NCBI RefSeq assembly: GCF_041146795.1
Contig: NC_135177.1
Coordinates: forward strand, 20,349,560 to 20,413,559
Length of the DNA: 64,000 bases
Direction of reading: 5' to 3'
From: Maylandia zebra
Taxonomy: Eukaryota > Chordata > Actinopteri > Cichliformes > Cichlidae
Part shown: positions 24,830 to 36,475 of the stretch, one piece after another
Layout of the letters: every line of letters begins with the position of its first letter
Position numbering within the stretch: position 1 is the stretch's first letter
Position numbers and translations under genes: made by a program
The notes under the pieces: model-generated
Databases searched by the model: none
The model's input: only the letters and a program-made list of their open reading frames with translations
Told to the model about the DNA's origin: nothing

Positions 24830-25632
24830 CCCATGCACACAGACGGCTGTTAAGTCCCAGATCCCTGAGCTTTGTGAACAGTCTGCAGGGCACTATTGTG
24901 TTAAACGCTGAACTGTAATCAACAAACAGCATTCGCACATAGTTACCCTGTTTCTTGTCCACGTGGCTGAGAGTGGTGTGTAGGACGTGGGCGATGGCAT
25001 CCTCTGTGGATCTGTTGGATCTGTAGGCAAACTGCAGCGGATCTGTGGTGTCTGGGATGGAGGAGGAGATGATGTTCTTCAGCAGCCTCTCAAACACCTT
25101 CATTACTACCGAGGTCAGTGCAACTGGCCGGTAATCGTTCAGGGATGAGGGTTTGCTGTTCTTGGGCACAGGGATGATGGTGGATCTTTTGAAGCATGTG
25201 GGGACCACAGACTTCGCCAGGGACTCGTTGAAGATGTAAGTGAACACACCTGCTAGCTGGTCAGCACAGCAGCGCAGCAGACGGCCGGTGATGCCGTCTG
25301 GCCCCGCTGCTTTCCTTATGTTCACTCTCCTCAGTGCTGCTCGGACGTCATTCTCCGCGATGCTGGTCACCGGTCTCTCGCTGATGACGTCACTGTCCTC
25401 GGTAGTCAGGCGGTAGATAGCATTAGCCGCCTGGCTAACCTTGAAACGGGCGTAGAACCGATTCAGCTCGTTGGTGAATGCAGAGTCAGCGTTGATCGGC
25501 GCAGTGTCCCTGGCTTTGTAGTCCGTAATGGTGCGTAGTCCGTGCCACATACTCCGTGTGTCGCCCTGGTGGAAGCGGGACTCCACACGTTCCCGGTACC
25601 GGCGTTTGGCATCTCTCACCGCGCGCCGTAAA

Positions 25633-27137
25633 CCAGCACACCGCAGACCACGGCCTCTCTGTGTGAGGATCTAAACGTATTCTACGCTAGATTCGACACA
25701 GCGAACACCATGAGACCGGACAGTGTGCGCACCGCGGATGACGTCAGTGCGCACACTGTGTCTGAGGAGGATGTGCGGAGGTGCTTCAGGAAGGTGAACG
25801 CACGCAAAGCTACTGGTCCGGACGGGATTCCCGGCCGCGTCCTCAAGTCATGCGCGGCTCAGCTGGCTGGAGTGTTCACGCACATCTTCAACCTTTCCCT
25901 CTCTCTGTCTGTAGTCCCAGCCTGCTTCAAAATGGCCACCATCGTCCCTGTACCCAAATCCTCCACCATCTCCTCATTGAACGACTGGCGACCTGTAGCC
26001 CTGACCCCCATCGTAAGCAAATGCTTCGAGAAGCTGGTCAGGGACTTCATCTGCTCTGCACTACCCGACTCACTGGACCCTCTACAGTTCGCATACCGCC
26101 ACAACAAGTCCACTGATGATGCCATAGCCCTGACACTACACACTGCCCTGTCACACCTGGAGAAGAGAGACACGTATGTGAGAATGCTGTTTGTAGATTA
26201 CAGCTCAGCATTCAATACCATCGTTCCCTCGAAGCTGGATAGGAAACTGCAGGATCTAGGACTGAGCAGCTCCCTCTGCAGCTGGATCCTTAGCTTCCTG
26301 TCTGACAGACGCCAAGTGGTCAGACTGGGCAGCATCACCTCATCCCCCGTCACACTGAACACTGGTGCTCCACAGGGGTGTGTACTGAGCCCTCTCCTGT
26401 ACTCACTCTACACCTACGACTGCACAGCCACTAACAACTCCAACATCATTGTGAAGTTTGCGGACGACACTACAGTGGTGGGTCTTATCACCAACAGTGA
26501 TGAGACAGCTTACAGGGAGGAGGTCAGCACCCTGACCCACTGGTGTCAAGACAACCATCTCACCCTCAACGTCGCAAAGACAAAGGAGTTGATAGTGGAC
26601 TTCCGGAGGTGCAGAGAAGTACACACCCCCATCACCATCAGCGGCGCTGCTGTGGAGAGAGTGAGCAGCTTCCGGTTCCTTGGTGTACATCTGGCTGAGG
26701 ATCTTACGTGGTCAGTACACACAAACAAAACAGTGAAGAAGGCCCAGCAGCGCCTCTTCTTTCTCAGGAGACTGAAAAGATTCGGCATGAGCCCCCGCAT
26801 CCTCAGGACCTTCTATCACTGTGCCATTGAGAGCATCCTCACTGGATGCATCACCACCTGGTATGGCAACAGCACCGCCTACAACTGCAAAGCTCTCCAG
26901 CGAGTAGTGCGGTGCTCTGAACGGATAATTGGAGGTGAGCTTCCCTCCCTCCAAGACATCTACAGGAAGCGGTGCCTGAGGAAAGCGGGGAGGATCATCA
27001 AGGACTCCAGTCACCCCAGCCATAAACTGTTCAGACTACTTCCATCAGGAAGGAGGTTCTGCAGCATCCGGTCCCGTACCAGCAGACTGAGAGACAGCTT
27101 TTTCCATCAGGCCATCAGACTGCTGAACACTTCATAG
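25633..27137 (+). CDS. Rex1-like reverse transcriptase, open frame lacking endonuclease
   Basis: The frame is open from the truncated 5' edge; the first Met is at 25710 and 475 codons follow. RT motifs in order: KATGPDGIPGRVLKSCAAQL, WRPVALTPIVSKCFEKL, LQFAYRHNKSTDDAI, LFVDYSSAFNTIVPSKL, NTGAPQGCVLSPLLYSLY and the catalytic VKFADDTTVVG. The C-terminus is GRRFCSIRSRTSRLRDSFF...LLNTS. No stop or shift was seen, which points to a recent copy. It lacks the endonuclease and so cannot act alone. Confidence 0.92.
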
Positions 27138-27289
27138 ACACCTCAGCTTCACTACTGGAACTTTAACATTATGCACTCCATACTGTACAGTAATGCCACT
27201 GTTTTGCACATGTCTCACTCTGTATATTTTATTTTAAGTATTTTATATATTCTATTTATTGTTTACTCTATTTAATTTGTAAAATATGT

Positions 27290-27323
<34 letters not shown>

Positions 27324-27548
27324 AGAAAAATATTTAGTATACACATCCAGAAATGCATATACTATTATATATTGTACATATATTTATTAGTTTCAGATGT
27401 AGCCATTCTTGTATTTTGCTTGTCTACATTATTGTATTTTGCACAACTCTGTTGCTTGTGAAGCTCGCACACAAGAATTTCACTCACATGTGCTGTACCA
27501 ATGTACCTGCACATGTGATGTGACAATAAAAGTGATTTGATTTGATTT
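25633..27548 (+). mobile_element. Rex1-like LINE, 5'-truncated, nested in the minus-strand LINE
   Basis: It starts in frame with the RT N-terminal region (LCEDLNVFYARFDTANT) and ends with the 3'UTR and tail AAAAGTGATTTGATTTGATTTGA at 27526-27548. A (CA)n run is at 27293-27320. The host LINE's reading (AYKAGS ... LRRAVRDAK) is split exactly here, so this element is younger. Confidence 0.9.
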
Positions 27549-28107
27549 GATGAGCCCGCTTTGTAGGCGCTCATATCGCCAGTGGTGAGACCCGCGTTGT
27601 AGGAGGCGGTCCTGGCGTTTACTGCAGTGCGGATCGATCTGTCCATCCACGGTTTCTGGTTTGGGAATGTGGTGACTCTCGCAGTGGGGATAATCTCCTC
27701 CGCTAGCATATTGACGAAGCATACTACTACTTCCGTAAACTCGTTGATGTCGACTGCGCATGCTCTGAACATGTCCCAGTCTACGTCGTTGAGTGCATCC
27801 TGTAGCGTAGCTTCTGATTGGGCAGTCCACCGTTTTACTTCCCTCGTGGTCACGTCTTCCCTCCGTATGCTTTGTTTATACTGGGGAATGAGGAAGATGG
27901 CGTTGTGGTCAGACTTCCCAAAAGCCTGGTGTGAGACAGCTTTGTAGCCCTGCTTGTATGGCGTGTAGCAGTGATCCAAAATCCGATCCCCTCTCGTTGG
28001 ACACGAGACATGCTGGTAAAAGTTTGGCATGACTTGTCTGAGGTTCGCTTTGTTAAAGTCTCCTGCTACAATGAGGGCTGCGCCCGGGTCCTTGCTGCGA
28101 GCTCAGC
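27549..28107 (-). mobile_element. Rex1-like LINE, endonuclease part (separated from its RT)
   Basis: Minus-strand frame: [14 protein letters not shown] (the GDFN motif), [27 protein letters not shown] (the SDH motif), then the linker to MDRSIRTAVNART and SAYKAGS, where the plus-strand LINE begins. It is the continuation of the element at 23104-25632. Its 5' end stops at a short hairpin and (TA)n at about 28108. Confidence 0.83.
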
Positions 28108-28138
28108 ACATCATGTAATTCGGACAAAACCGAATTAC

Positions 28139-28145
<7 letters not shown>
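28108..28145. repeat. Perfect 16-bp inverted repeat, 6-nt loop
   Basis: ACATCATGTAATTCGG (28108-28123), loop ACAAAA, then CCGAATTACATGATGT (28130-28145). It abuts a long (TA)n tract. Confidence 0.95.
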
Positions 28146-28196
<51 letters not shown>

Positions 28197-28205
28197 CATG
28201 TATAT

Positions 28206-28283
<78 letters not shown>
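28144..28283. repeat. (TA)n tract
   Basis: Nearly pure TA with short CATACATG interruptions at 28190-28216. It may be partly the 3' tail of the R4-type LINE or its target. Confidence 0.95.
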
Positions 28284-28286
<3 letters not shown>

Positions 28287-31218
28287 AAAAAAACAAAAAA
28301 AACACCCAGCACGCCCCTGCGGGCGGTTTATCCTTCAAGCTCGGGTTCTCTACCAGAGGCCTGGGAGCTTGAGGGTCCTGCGCAGTATCTTAGCTGTTCC
28401 CAGGACTGCGCTCTTCTGGACAGAGATCTCCGATGTTATTCCCGGGATCTGCTGGAGCCACTCGCCTAGCTTGGGAGTCACCGCACCTAGTGCTCCGATT
28501 ACCACGGGGACCACCATTACCTTCACCCTCCACATCCTCTCGAGCTCTTCTCTGAGCCCTTGGTATTTCTCCAGCTTCTCGTGTTCCTTCTTCCTGATAT
28601 TGCTGTCATTCGGAACCGCTACATCGATCACTACGGTCGTCTTCTTCTGTTTGTCTACCACCACTATGTCCGGTTGGTTAGGCACCACCATTTTGTCCGT
28701 CTGTATCTGGAAGTCCCACAGGATCTTAGCTCGGTCATTCTCCACCACCCTTGGGGGCATCTCCCATTTTGACCTCGGGACTTCCAGGTTATACTCGGCA
28801 CAGATGTTCCTGTACACTATGCCGGCCACTTGGTTATGGCGTTCCATGTATGCCTTGCCTGCTAGCATCTTGCACCCTGCTGTTATGTGCTGGATTGTCT
28901 CTGGGGCATCTTTACACAGCCTGCACCTGGGGTCTTGCCTGGTGTGATAGACCCCAGCCTCTATGGATCTTGTACTCAGAGCTTGTTCTTGTGCTGCCAT
29001 GATTAGTGCCTCTGTGCTGTCTTTCAGTCCAGCTTTGTCCAGCCACTGGTAGGATTTCTGGATATCAGCCACCTCCTCTATCTGCCGGTGGTACATACCG
29101 TGCAGGGGCCTGTCCTTCCATGATGGTTCCTCGTCTCTCTCCTCTTTCTTGGGTTTCTGCTGCCTGAGGTATTCACTGAGCACTCGGTCAGTTGGGGCCA
29201 TCTTCCCAATGTATTCTTGGATGTTCGTTGTCTCATCCTGGACTGTGGTGCTGACACTCACCAGTCCCCGGCCCCCTTCCTTCCGCTTAGCGTACAGCCT
29301 CAGGGTGCTGGACTTGGGGTGAAACCCTCCATGCATGGTAAGGAGCTTTCTTGTCTTTATGTCAGTGGCTTCTATCTCCTCCTTTGGCCAGCCTATTACC
29401 CCAGCAGGGTACCTGATCACGTGCGTGTTGATGGCCCGGATCTTGTTCTTACCATTCAGCTGACTCCTCAGGACTTGCCTGACCCTCTGCAGGTACTTGG
29501 TGGTTGCAGCCTTTCTAGCGGCCTCTTCATGGTTCCCATTTGCCTGCGGGATCCCCAGGTACTTGTAACTGTCCTCTATGTCTGCAATGTTGCCTTCTGG
29601 TAGTTCAATCCCCTCAGTTCTGACTACCTTCCCTCTCTTTGTTACCATCCGACTACACTTCTCCAGTCCGAACGACATTCCAATGTCATTGCTGTATAGC
29701 CTGGTAGTGTGGATCAGTGAATCGATGTCTCGTTCACTCTTGGCATACAGCTTGATGTCATCCATGTACAGGAGGTGGCTGACAACTGCTCCGTTCCGTA
29801 GTCGGTATCCGTAGCCAGTCTTGTTAATGATCTCACTGAGGGGGTTCAGGCCTATGCAGAACAGCAGTGGGGACAGAGCATCTCCTTGGTAGATCCCGCA
29901 CTTGATGGTGACTTGTGCTATGGGCTTGGAGTTGGCCTCTAGTGTTGTACGCCACATCCCCATTGAGTTCCTGATGAAGGCTCTTAGGGTCCCATTGATC
30001 TTGTACAATTCTAGGCATTCCAGTATCCAGCTGTGGGGCATTGAGTCATAGGCCTTCTTGTAATCAATCCAGGCAGTGCACAGGTTGGTCAGTCTGGTCT
30101 TGCAGTCTCGGCTGACTGTTCTGTCTACCAGTAGCTGGTGTTTTGCGCCTCTGGTATTCTTGCCAATTCCTTTCTGTGTCCCACTCATGTATTGACCCAT
30201 GTGCCTGTTCATCTTAGCCGATATGATGCCTGACAGGAGCTTCCATGTAGTACTGAGGCAGGTTATTGGTCGGTAGTTGGAGGGGACCGGTCCCTTCTTG
30301 GGGTCCTTGGGGATCAGGACCGTCCGACCTTCGGTTAGCCATTCTGGGTGTCTCTCGTTAACTAGCAGCTGGTTCATTTGTGCTGCCAGACGCTCGTGGA
30401 GTGCAGTCAGCTTCTTTAGCCAGTAGGCGTGAACCATGTTGGGCCCTGGTGCTGTCCAACTCTTCATACTGGAGACCCTTTCTTGGATATCTGCCACTGT
30501 GATGGTTACTGGACCCTGTTCAGGGAGGTCGCTGTGGTCTGCCCTCAGATCCACTAGCCACTGAGCATTGCCGTTATGGGTTGCGTCCTTCTCCCATATG
30601 CTCTTCCAGTATTGCTCCGTCTCCAGCCTTGGTGGTGCTGTTCTCTTATTATTGTTCCCTTGACCTTCCCCTTGCCACTGAGAGTACACCTTTGCTGGTT
30701 CTGTGGAGAACAGCTGGTTTATTCTCCTGCCTTCTATCTCTCTCGTGTACCTCCTCAAGCGGCTGGCCAAGGCTGTGAGTCTTTGCTTGGCAGTTTCCAA
30801 GGCCTCAGGTATGGACAGCTTGCTTCTTTGTCGCACCTTTCTGCAACTCCGTTAGTTGGCTAACCTCCCTCCGTGCTACTTTGATCTTGCCCTCTAGCCT
30901 CCTTCTCCATGGAGGGTACTGCCCCTTGTGGCTGTTCAACTTGTAGCCAAGCATCTCACTGATCACTGCTGCCGTATTGTAGATCAGCTTGTTAGTGTCG
31001 GTAATCGTGGTTGTAGGTATTGTCCGTAGTGCTGCATTAACATCATCTAGCAGACCTTCTGAGGGTACTTCACGTAATCTTGGTAACCGGCTACGAGGGA
31101 TCCAGGTTTCAAGCTTGGCCATTATCCTATTTTTCAGGTCAGTTCCTCTCGCACTCAACGATCCTTCTCCTATCGCACTTGGGGCTATGTACCCAATCTC
31201 GGGTGGGGCTGATGATAT
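28284..31218 (-). mobile_element. R4/Dong-type LINE with restriction-like endonuclease, 5'-truncated
   Basis: The 3'UTR on the minus strand (AGCTTGAAGGATAAACCGCC then T-rich) ends at the (TA)n tract. The 5' edge joins a hAT element at about 31218. R4-clade elements (Dong, fish Rex6) are known to sit next to simple TA/TAA repeats, consistent with the context. Confidence 0.82.
28350..31218 (-). pseudogene. R4-type LINE polyprotein, one frameshift
   Basis: The main frame of 828 codons (30836-28350) follows an N-terminal frame (31227-30805); they meet with a frameshift near 30805-30836. Order: RT with TAPGPNMVHAYWLKKL, PSNYRPITCLSTTWKLL, CTAWIDYKKAYDSMPH, GIYQGDALSPLLFCI and the catalytic LLYMDDIKLYAKS; then a CX2CX8HX4C knuckle (CRLCKDAPETIQHITAGC); then the restriction-like endonuclease with PD-X14-D (PDIVVVDK...VVIDVAV) and KLEKY; and the C-terminus [19 protein letters not shown]. 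This layout separates it from the APE-type LINEs nearby. Confidence 0.88.
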
Positions 31219-32053
<835 letters not shown>

Positions 32054-32482
32054 GGGTGCAACGATACACAAAATTTACGGTTCGGTTCGGTTCGGTTCGA
32101 TACTTTGGTGTCACGGTTCGATATTTTTTCGATACAAAAAAATGTTCATGCCTTTTTAATTTGTCATTTATTAAAATTATAAATATATATTTTAACTCAA
32201 AAGTACAGTTTTTAAATTTAACCCTAACCCTTGTGCGTGTTTTTTATTTTGACAGCGAATGCGCACCTGCGGACCACTTATGTGCAGCCCTGGTTATTTA
32301 GCTCGTCATATTGCAGCCACAGAAATTCTTTTGTCCATGAAACCATAAAGCTGCACTTTCTTTTTGCCTTATATTCTGATTTGTCATAACTTCTCTGTTT
32401 TGTGGTAAGCTTTTCTTTGGCTGTCACTTCTTCACCCTGACCTGTCTTATTTGGCTCAGCAGAACTAAAATATATATCTGTC

Positions 32483-32517
32483 TGTGAAGGTTCTCAGTCA
32501 TCCAGGTCATCGTAGTC
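32483..32517. mobile_element. 35-base terminal fragment of the Penelope-like element
   Basis: TGTGAAGGTTCTCAGTCATC and the following CAGGTCATCGTAGTC are identical to the end of the Penelope-like element at 22080-22114. hAT copy 2 lacks it at the matching place. Confidence 0.85.
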
Positions 32518-33225
32518 AAATATAAATCCTGCTGCTTTTACACACGCACTCACATAAGCTCAGCGATTCTCTGCGCGATCAACCTCTCACATGTTTAAGC
32601 TGCGGGAGATTTCACTTGTCATGTTTGCATAGTAAGCTAACAATTAATAAGACGATGTCAGAGGAATTGGTGCGCAAATTATCATCACTCACAGATCAGT
32701 GCTGTCGCTCTCTATACACAGTTCGCGCGCTTGCAAAGTGAAAGCAAAAAAACAAGCGCAAATCAAACGCGATTTCAATATGTCACATATTGACAGTGGC
32801 TCACCGATGCCAATGACATAATTACCCAGCTACATTTCCGAAAGAATGCAAAAGCATTGACATATATTTTTCCTTCCTACAATAGCCCGACGGGCAGGGC
32901 AGAGAAAGATTTTGGTACCCCGACTGAAAAAAATCGCTAGCTCCGGGACGTCGGGCTAGCGATATTGCGAGCCCTGTATCTGATTGAGGAATCACTCATC
33001 TTTGGAAAAGAGAGTTTATTACAGAGAAATGGCTCTTTCCAAAATAAAAGCTATACTATCCGCTTCTTCTGGGCTATATTCTCAGCAGCATATTAAACAG
33101 CTGTCTAAATGACTCGGCTAAAGTTAGTAGCATGCTTGCTTGTTTTTTTTCTGCTTCCACTTGTCTTTGCACTAGGATGATGTCGGCGTAAATGTGCAGT
33201 CATATTCGTTGTGTTCCCACTAGTG

Positions 33226-34947
33226 CTTTCAGGCAGAGGTGGGACCAAGTCATTGTTTTGCAAGTCTCAAGTAAGTCTCAAGTCTTTATCCTCAAGTCTC
33301 AAGTCAAGTCTCAAGTAATGTCAGGCAAGTCAGAGTCGAGTCTCAAGTCACTGGTGTAAAAGTCCAAGTAAAGTCACAAGTCTGAAACTTTGAATTTCAA
33401 GTCCTTTCGAGTCTTTAAAAAACCCCCGAAAAAAAGCATGTTGCAGTTATATGCTAAATGTAAATATTAGACCATGTAATTTTTAAATCTGTGTTTTTCT
33501 CAACACATGACAAAATAGTGAACTTAGAAAATATACACAAATTGTGAAATTGCACCTCTTTAAAATGCAGCTCAATTAAACCTAGCTCCAAGAATAATTT
33601 TCACCGACAGTTCTGAGATAAGCTGCATGTTATTCTTGGATGCGCTTGTAGGACCGGCTTTAAAATCGCATGACAAAAATATCATACATAAATAAATGAT
33701 ATTTTAAAAAATATATAATTTAAAAAAAAACTGCATCACCAACGTAGCCTGGAAAACATTTGCTAGTTAGATGAAGTCAGCTATCTCATCGTAGCATATT
33801 TATATGCATATTTATAATTATACGCTTCTTGGAGTGAGTGCATACACTCATGAAGTTTAGTAACTTCCGGTCACTGCAACAAGCCCAGGTACAGTTTACC
33901 GACGGATGGGTGCAGGACCTTGAAATGCACCGTGTAGAAAGTAAAGACCATCGTACGTATCATAAGTTTACCAGTCTCACAAATCGTCGTCATAAATACA
34001 CATTCGTTAACCGTTTATTAATAGGACCTTTGAGCTCAACGGTAGTTAATTAGCAGTGGAAATAATTTCTGGTAGCATCACAGAAATGTAGCAGTGACAA
34101 TAATATTGTATGCTGTAATCGTACTGGGCAATTAGTGATACAAAACAACTGTTTTACCCTGTGAATAAAAGTATATGTTTTTGTCAATGTACCATAATAA
34201 CAGAAGCGAAACACAATATTCTGTCAGGACAATTCACTATTTATGCACAATAAACAAAGGAGCATAGCGCGACAATTTCTGTTCAGCGCCAGACTTGCTT
34301 GTAACCTATATCACCAATTATGTTAAGAAAAATGACGCATTAACTACAACAGCAGACTGACCTTTGTGGAAATGCTTGGAGCAGACTAACCTGTGAGCTG
34401 GAGGGTTCTGGGACGTTATAATTGGTCTTTGAATGGCTGCAATCCAGTCGCATCTTTGTTACTTCGGAAACATGGCTCGAACAATTTCTCTTCAACGACG
34501 TAATCCGATAACAACCGATCTCTTTACCCGTCGGCTTCCCGTGGCTGTCATGCGACCAGCTATTGCAGTTAATAATACAACAGCTTCTTGACATTTTTGT
34601 GTTTCTTTTTATCGCTGTGTGACTGATTTCAATTGAAAGCCTGCGTGCGCTAGTACCGCTTGCCACGAGTTCCCAGAATCCTTTGTGGTTCTACCCGTGA
34701 ATGACGTCACATTTTCAATCTCTATATAATATGCATGTTAAATTTTATATTTGGGGTAAAATATCAAGTCTTTTCAAGTAAACCGGTTCAAGTCCAATTC
34801 AAGTCCCAAGTCATTGGTGTAAAAGTCCAAGTCAAGTCACAAGTCTTAGAACATTATTTCAAGTCAAGTCTAAAGTCATAAAATTAATGACTCGAGTCTG
34901 ACTCGAGTCCAAGTCATGTGACTCGAGTCCACACCTCTGCTTTCAGG
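33226..34947 (-). mobile_element. P-element-like transposon with 8-bp target duplication and THAP relic
   Basis: CTTTCAGG flanks both sides (33226-33233 and 34940-34947). hAT copy 2 has a single CTTTCAGG at the matching place, so it is the empty site. The element (33234-34939) starts CAGAGGTGGGACC and ends GTCCACACCTCTG. Both ends are filled with AAGTC/AAGTCTC repeats, likely subterminal binding sites. Eight-bp duplications plus a THAP-type finger fit the P superfamily; hAT is the alternative. Confidence 0.72.
34340..34666 (-). pseudogene. THAP-type zinc finger remnant in P-like transposon
   Basis: The minus-strand frame has MSRSCCIINCNS and GKEIGCYRI; after a frameshift the continuation reads WIAAIQRP and then RLVCSKHFHKG. 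The N-terminal Cys pair, the Trp of WIAA and the C..H of VCSKHF are the expected C2CH zinc ligands and core of a THAP DNA-binding domain. In P elements this domain binds the transposon ends. Only the domain remains; no catalytic region was found. Confidence 0.62.
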
Positions 34948-35270
34948 TTAATCTCGTTGAAATGACCTTAACGCCACAACACGGCAAATCTCCGTTAACG
35001 AGCTACCGCCAATCGCCCCGTGCATGGGGCTAGACGGCCAACACGTTAACGAGCTAACTGCGCTAACACACTAGTTCCCACCCATGTAATTGAGCATTGC
35101 ATGGCACATCCAACATACTGTTTTACTTTAGTCCATGACTCGCTTACCTTCAGGGTCATACGTCACATGAAAACCAAAATAATTCCAAACGCCAGATCTG
35201 AATGACGGTGGGGGAGGTCCATGTTGTAAGGAGAGCTTAACTTCTGTCTCGCTAGCTTGCCCTGCGCTCC

Positions 35271-35413
35271 TTCCTTCTGACAATGCTGTCTGTGTTGAGC
35301 GCTCAGTGAATCTGTGTTCTACTACTCCGCCTATGCTGCACTGTTGACCCTAGGCGGAGTAGTCGAACACAGATTCACTGAGCGCTCAACACAGACAGCA
35401 TCGTCAGAAGGAA
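35271..35413. repeat. 63-bp arm palindrome near the right end of hAT copy 1
   Basis: Arms 35271-35333 and 35351-35413 are inverted copies with two mismatches and a 17-base loop. In copy 2 (about 37917-38039) the left arm is shortened. It is within about 110 bases of the terminus. Confidence 0.95.
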
Positions 35414-35519
35414 AGTTGATAAAATAAATTACAAATTTTGTATTGTTCGATACATATGCGTACCGAACCGAAAGCACTGTATCCAACGGTTCAATATCGA
35501 TACGAATGTCGTTGCACCC

Positions 35520-35522
<3 letters not shown>

Positions 35523-35577
<55 letters not shown>
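35523..35577. repeat. (AT)n tract between two hAT elements
   Basis: About 55 bases of pure AT join the right end of hAT copy 1 and the left end of the next hAT element. Confidence 0.97.
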
Positions 35578-35579
<2 letters not shown>

Positions 35580-36456
35580 TGCTGTCAATAGATTAAAAAA
35601 AATTAACTAACTAATCTCACAATTTTCTGTTATTAATTGTGATTAATCTCAATTACTTTATTAATAGCCTGGCTCCAATTACATTTTTTTATTCTTTATA
35701 TTTTAAGTAATTATCGTTGTTCACCGAAGTCCAGTGGTCTCCGGTGAGAGCGACATTCCTTACTTGCACAAGCTTGCTGGACTGCTGAGCCCTCTGGTCC
35801 CCATACAAAGTGTGCAGTCTCGACACAATGGTTCCTCTCGAGGGCAGATTGTAACACTCATCTCCTGATGCAGCACGAATGACTTCTCTCAGTCCATCAT
35901 CTTCTACTATGCTAACTGGTCGGCAGTTTTTAGCTATCCAAACAACCAAGGAATTGGTTACCTTTTCTCTCACATTTTTTGTTATTCGTCCACAAGCACC
36001 ATACTCCTGAAGCGTAGACTGGCGAGGTCCCGTAGAGGTGGATTCAGTTGGGTGTTTTGCTCTCAGGTGATACGCCAGTGATGAACTGCTTCTGTGGTAC
36101 TTGAATTCAGCGTTGCAAATTGTGCATCTTACTCTCGTTTTGTCCAACAAGCCATCAGGCAACTTCTTAAAGAGAAACTTTCCACCCAAAAGTCCACCCT
36201 CGTCCATGCTTGCGTGTGTTAGCTAGTGTTAGCTAGATAGTAGCATGGTGTCACTTCTTCTTCTTCTTCTAATCATTTCTGTCAGGCCAAACGCCAGCAT
36301 AGCACACTGTTGCCCCCTCCTCCAGAGGTGCTCATGAATTTAAAGGTCTTAGATTACAGGAAATTAATAAAAAAACAAAATCAGCGTTAAATTTTTTTAA
36401 TGCATTAAACATTTCGCGTTGATCTTAACAATTAACACGATAATTTTGACAGCACT
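35578..36456 (-). mobile_element. hAT element with AGTGCTGTCAA termini and BED-finger frame
   Basis: The termini are AGTGCTGTCAATAG at the left and TTTTGACAGCACT at the right, flanked by (TA)n. The internal ATTAAC-rich subterminal sequence is typical. It is an internally deleted derivative carrying only the transposase N-terminus. Confidence 0.82.
35689..36207 (-). pseudogene. ZBED-type hAT transposase, N-terminal 172 residues only
   Basis: BED zinc finger: RCTICNAEFKYHRSSSSLAY then HLRAKHP gives CX2C...HX4H. LREVIRAASGDECYNLPSRG and NVALTGDHWTSVNNDNYLKY follow, the beginning of the RNase H-like catalytic region (the D of TGDHWTS is the first catalytic position in hAT enzymes). The frame then ends in YKE at a deletion that joins it to the terminal repeat. 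It can bind DNA in principle but cannot transpose. Confidence 0.8.
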
Positions 36457-36475
36457 AATATATATATATATATAT

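Larger units (their letters stand above)
23104..25632 (-). mobile_element. Rex1-like (CR1-group) LINE, RT and 3' part
   Basis: Minus-strand RT: YRERVESRFHQGDTRSMWHG and KAAGPDGITGRLL, ALTSVVMKVFERL, FVDYSSAFNTIVP (25619-24850). After the MITE comes VLDFLTGRTQVVRVG, GAPQGCVLSPLLYSLYTSD and the catalytic VKFADDTVVLG, ending LNTHTRPLTSSIID (24395-23506). The 3'UTR runs to about 23104 with the tail TTGAACCTTGAA and has expanded a poly-G/(CA)n/(TA)n block at 23205-23320. The frame is uninterrupted apart from the MITE. Its endonuclease part lies at 27549-28107, displaced by a plus-strand Rex1-like insertion. Confidence 0.87.

Noticed and set aside
27971..28372. Ile-Tyr repeat frames around 28.1-28.3 kb, also at 23.1 and 32.0 kb
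   Set aside because: Translations of (TA)n tracts.
28369..28947. 192-codon plus-strand frame
   Set aside because: Antisense to the R4-type LINE frame; no independent support.
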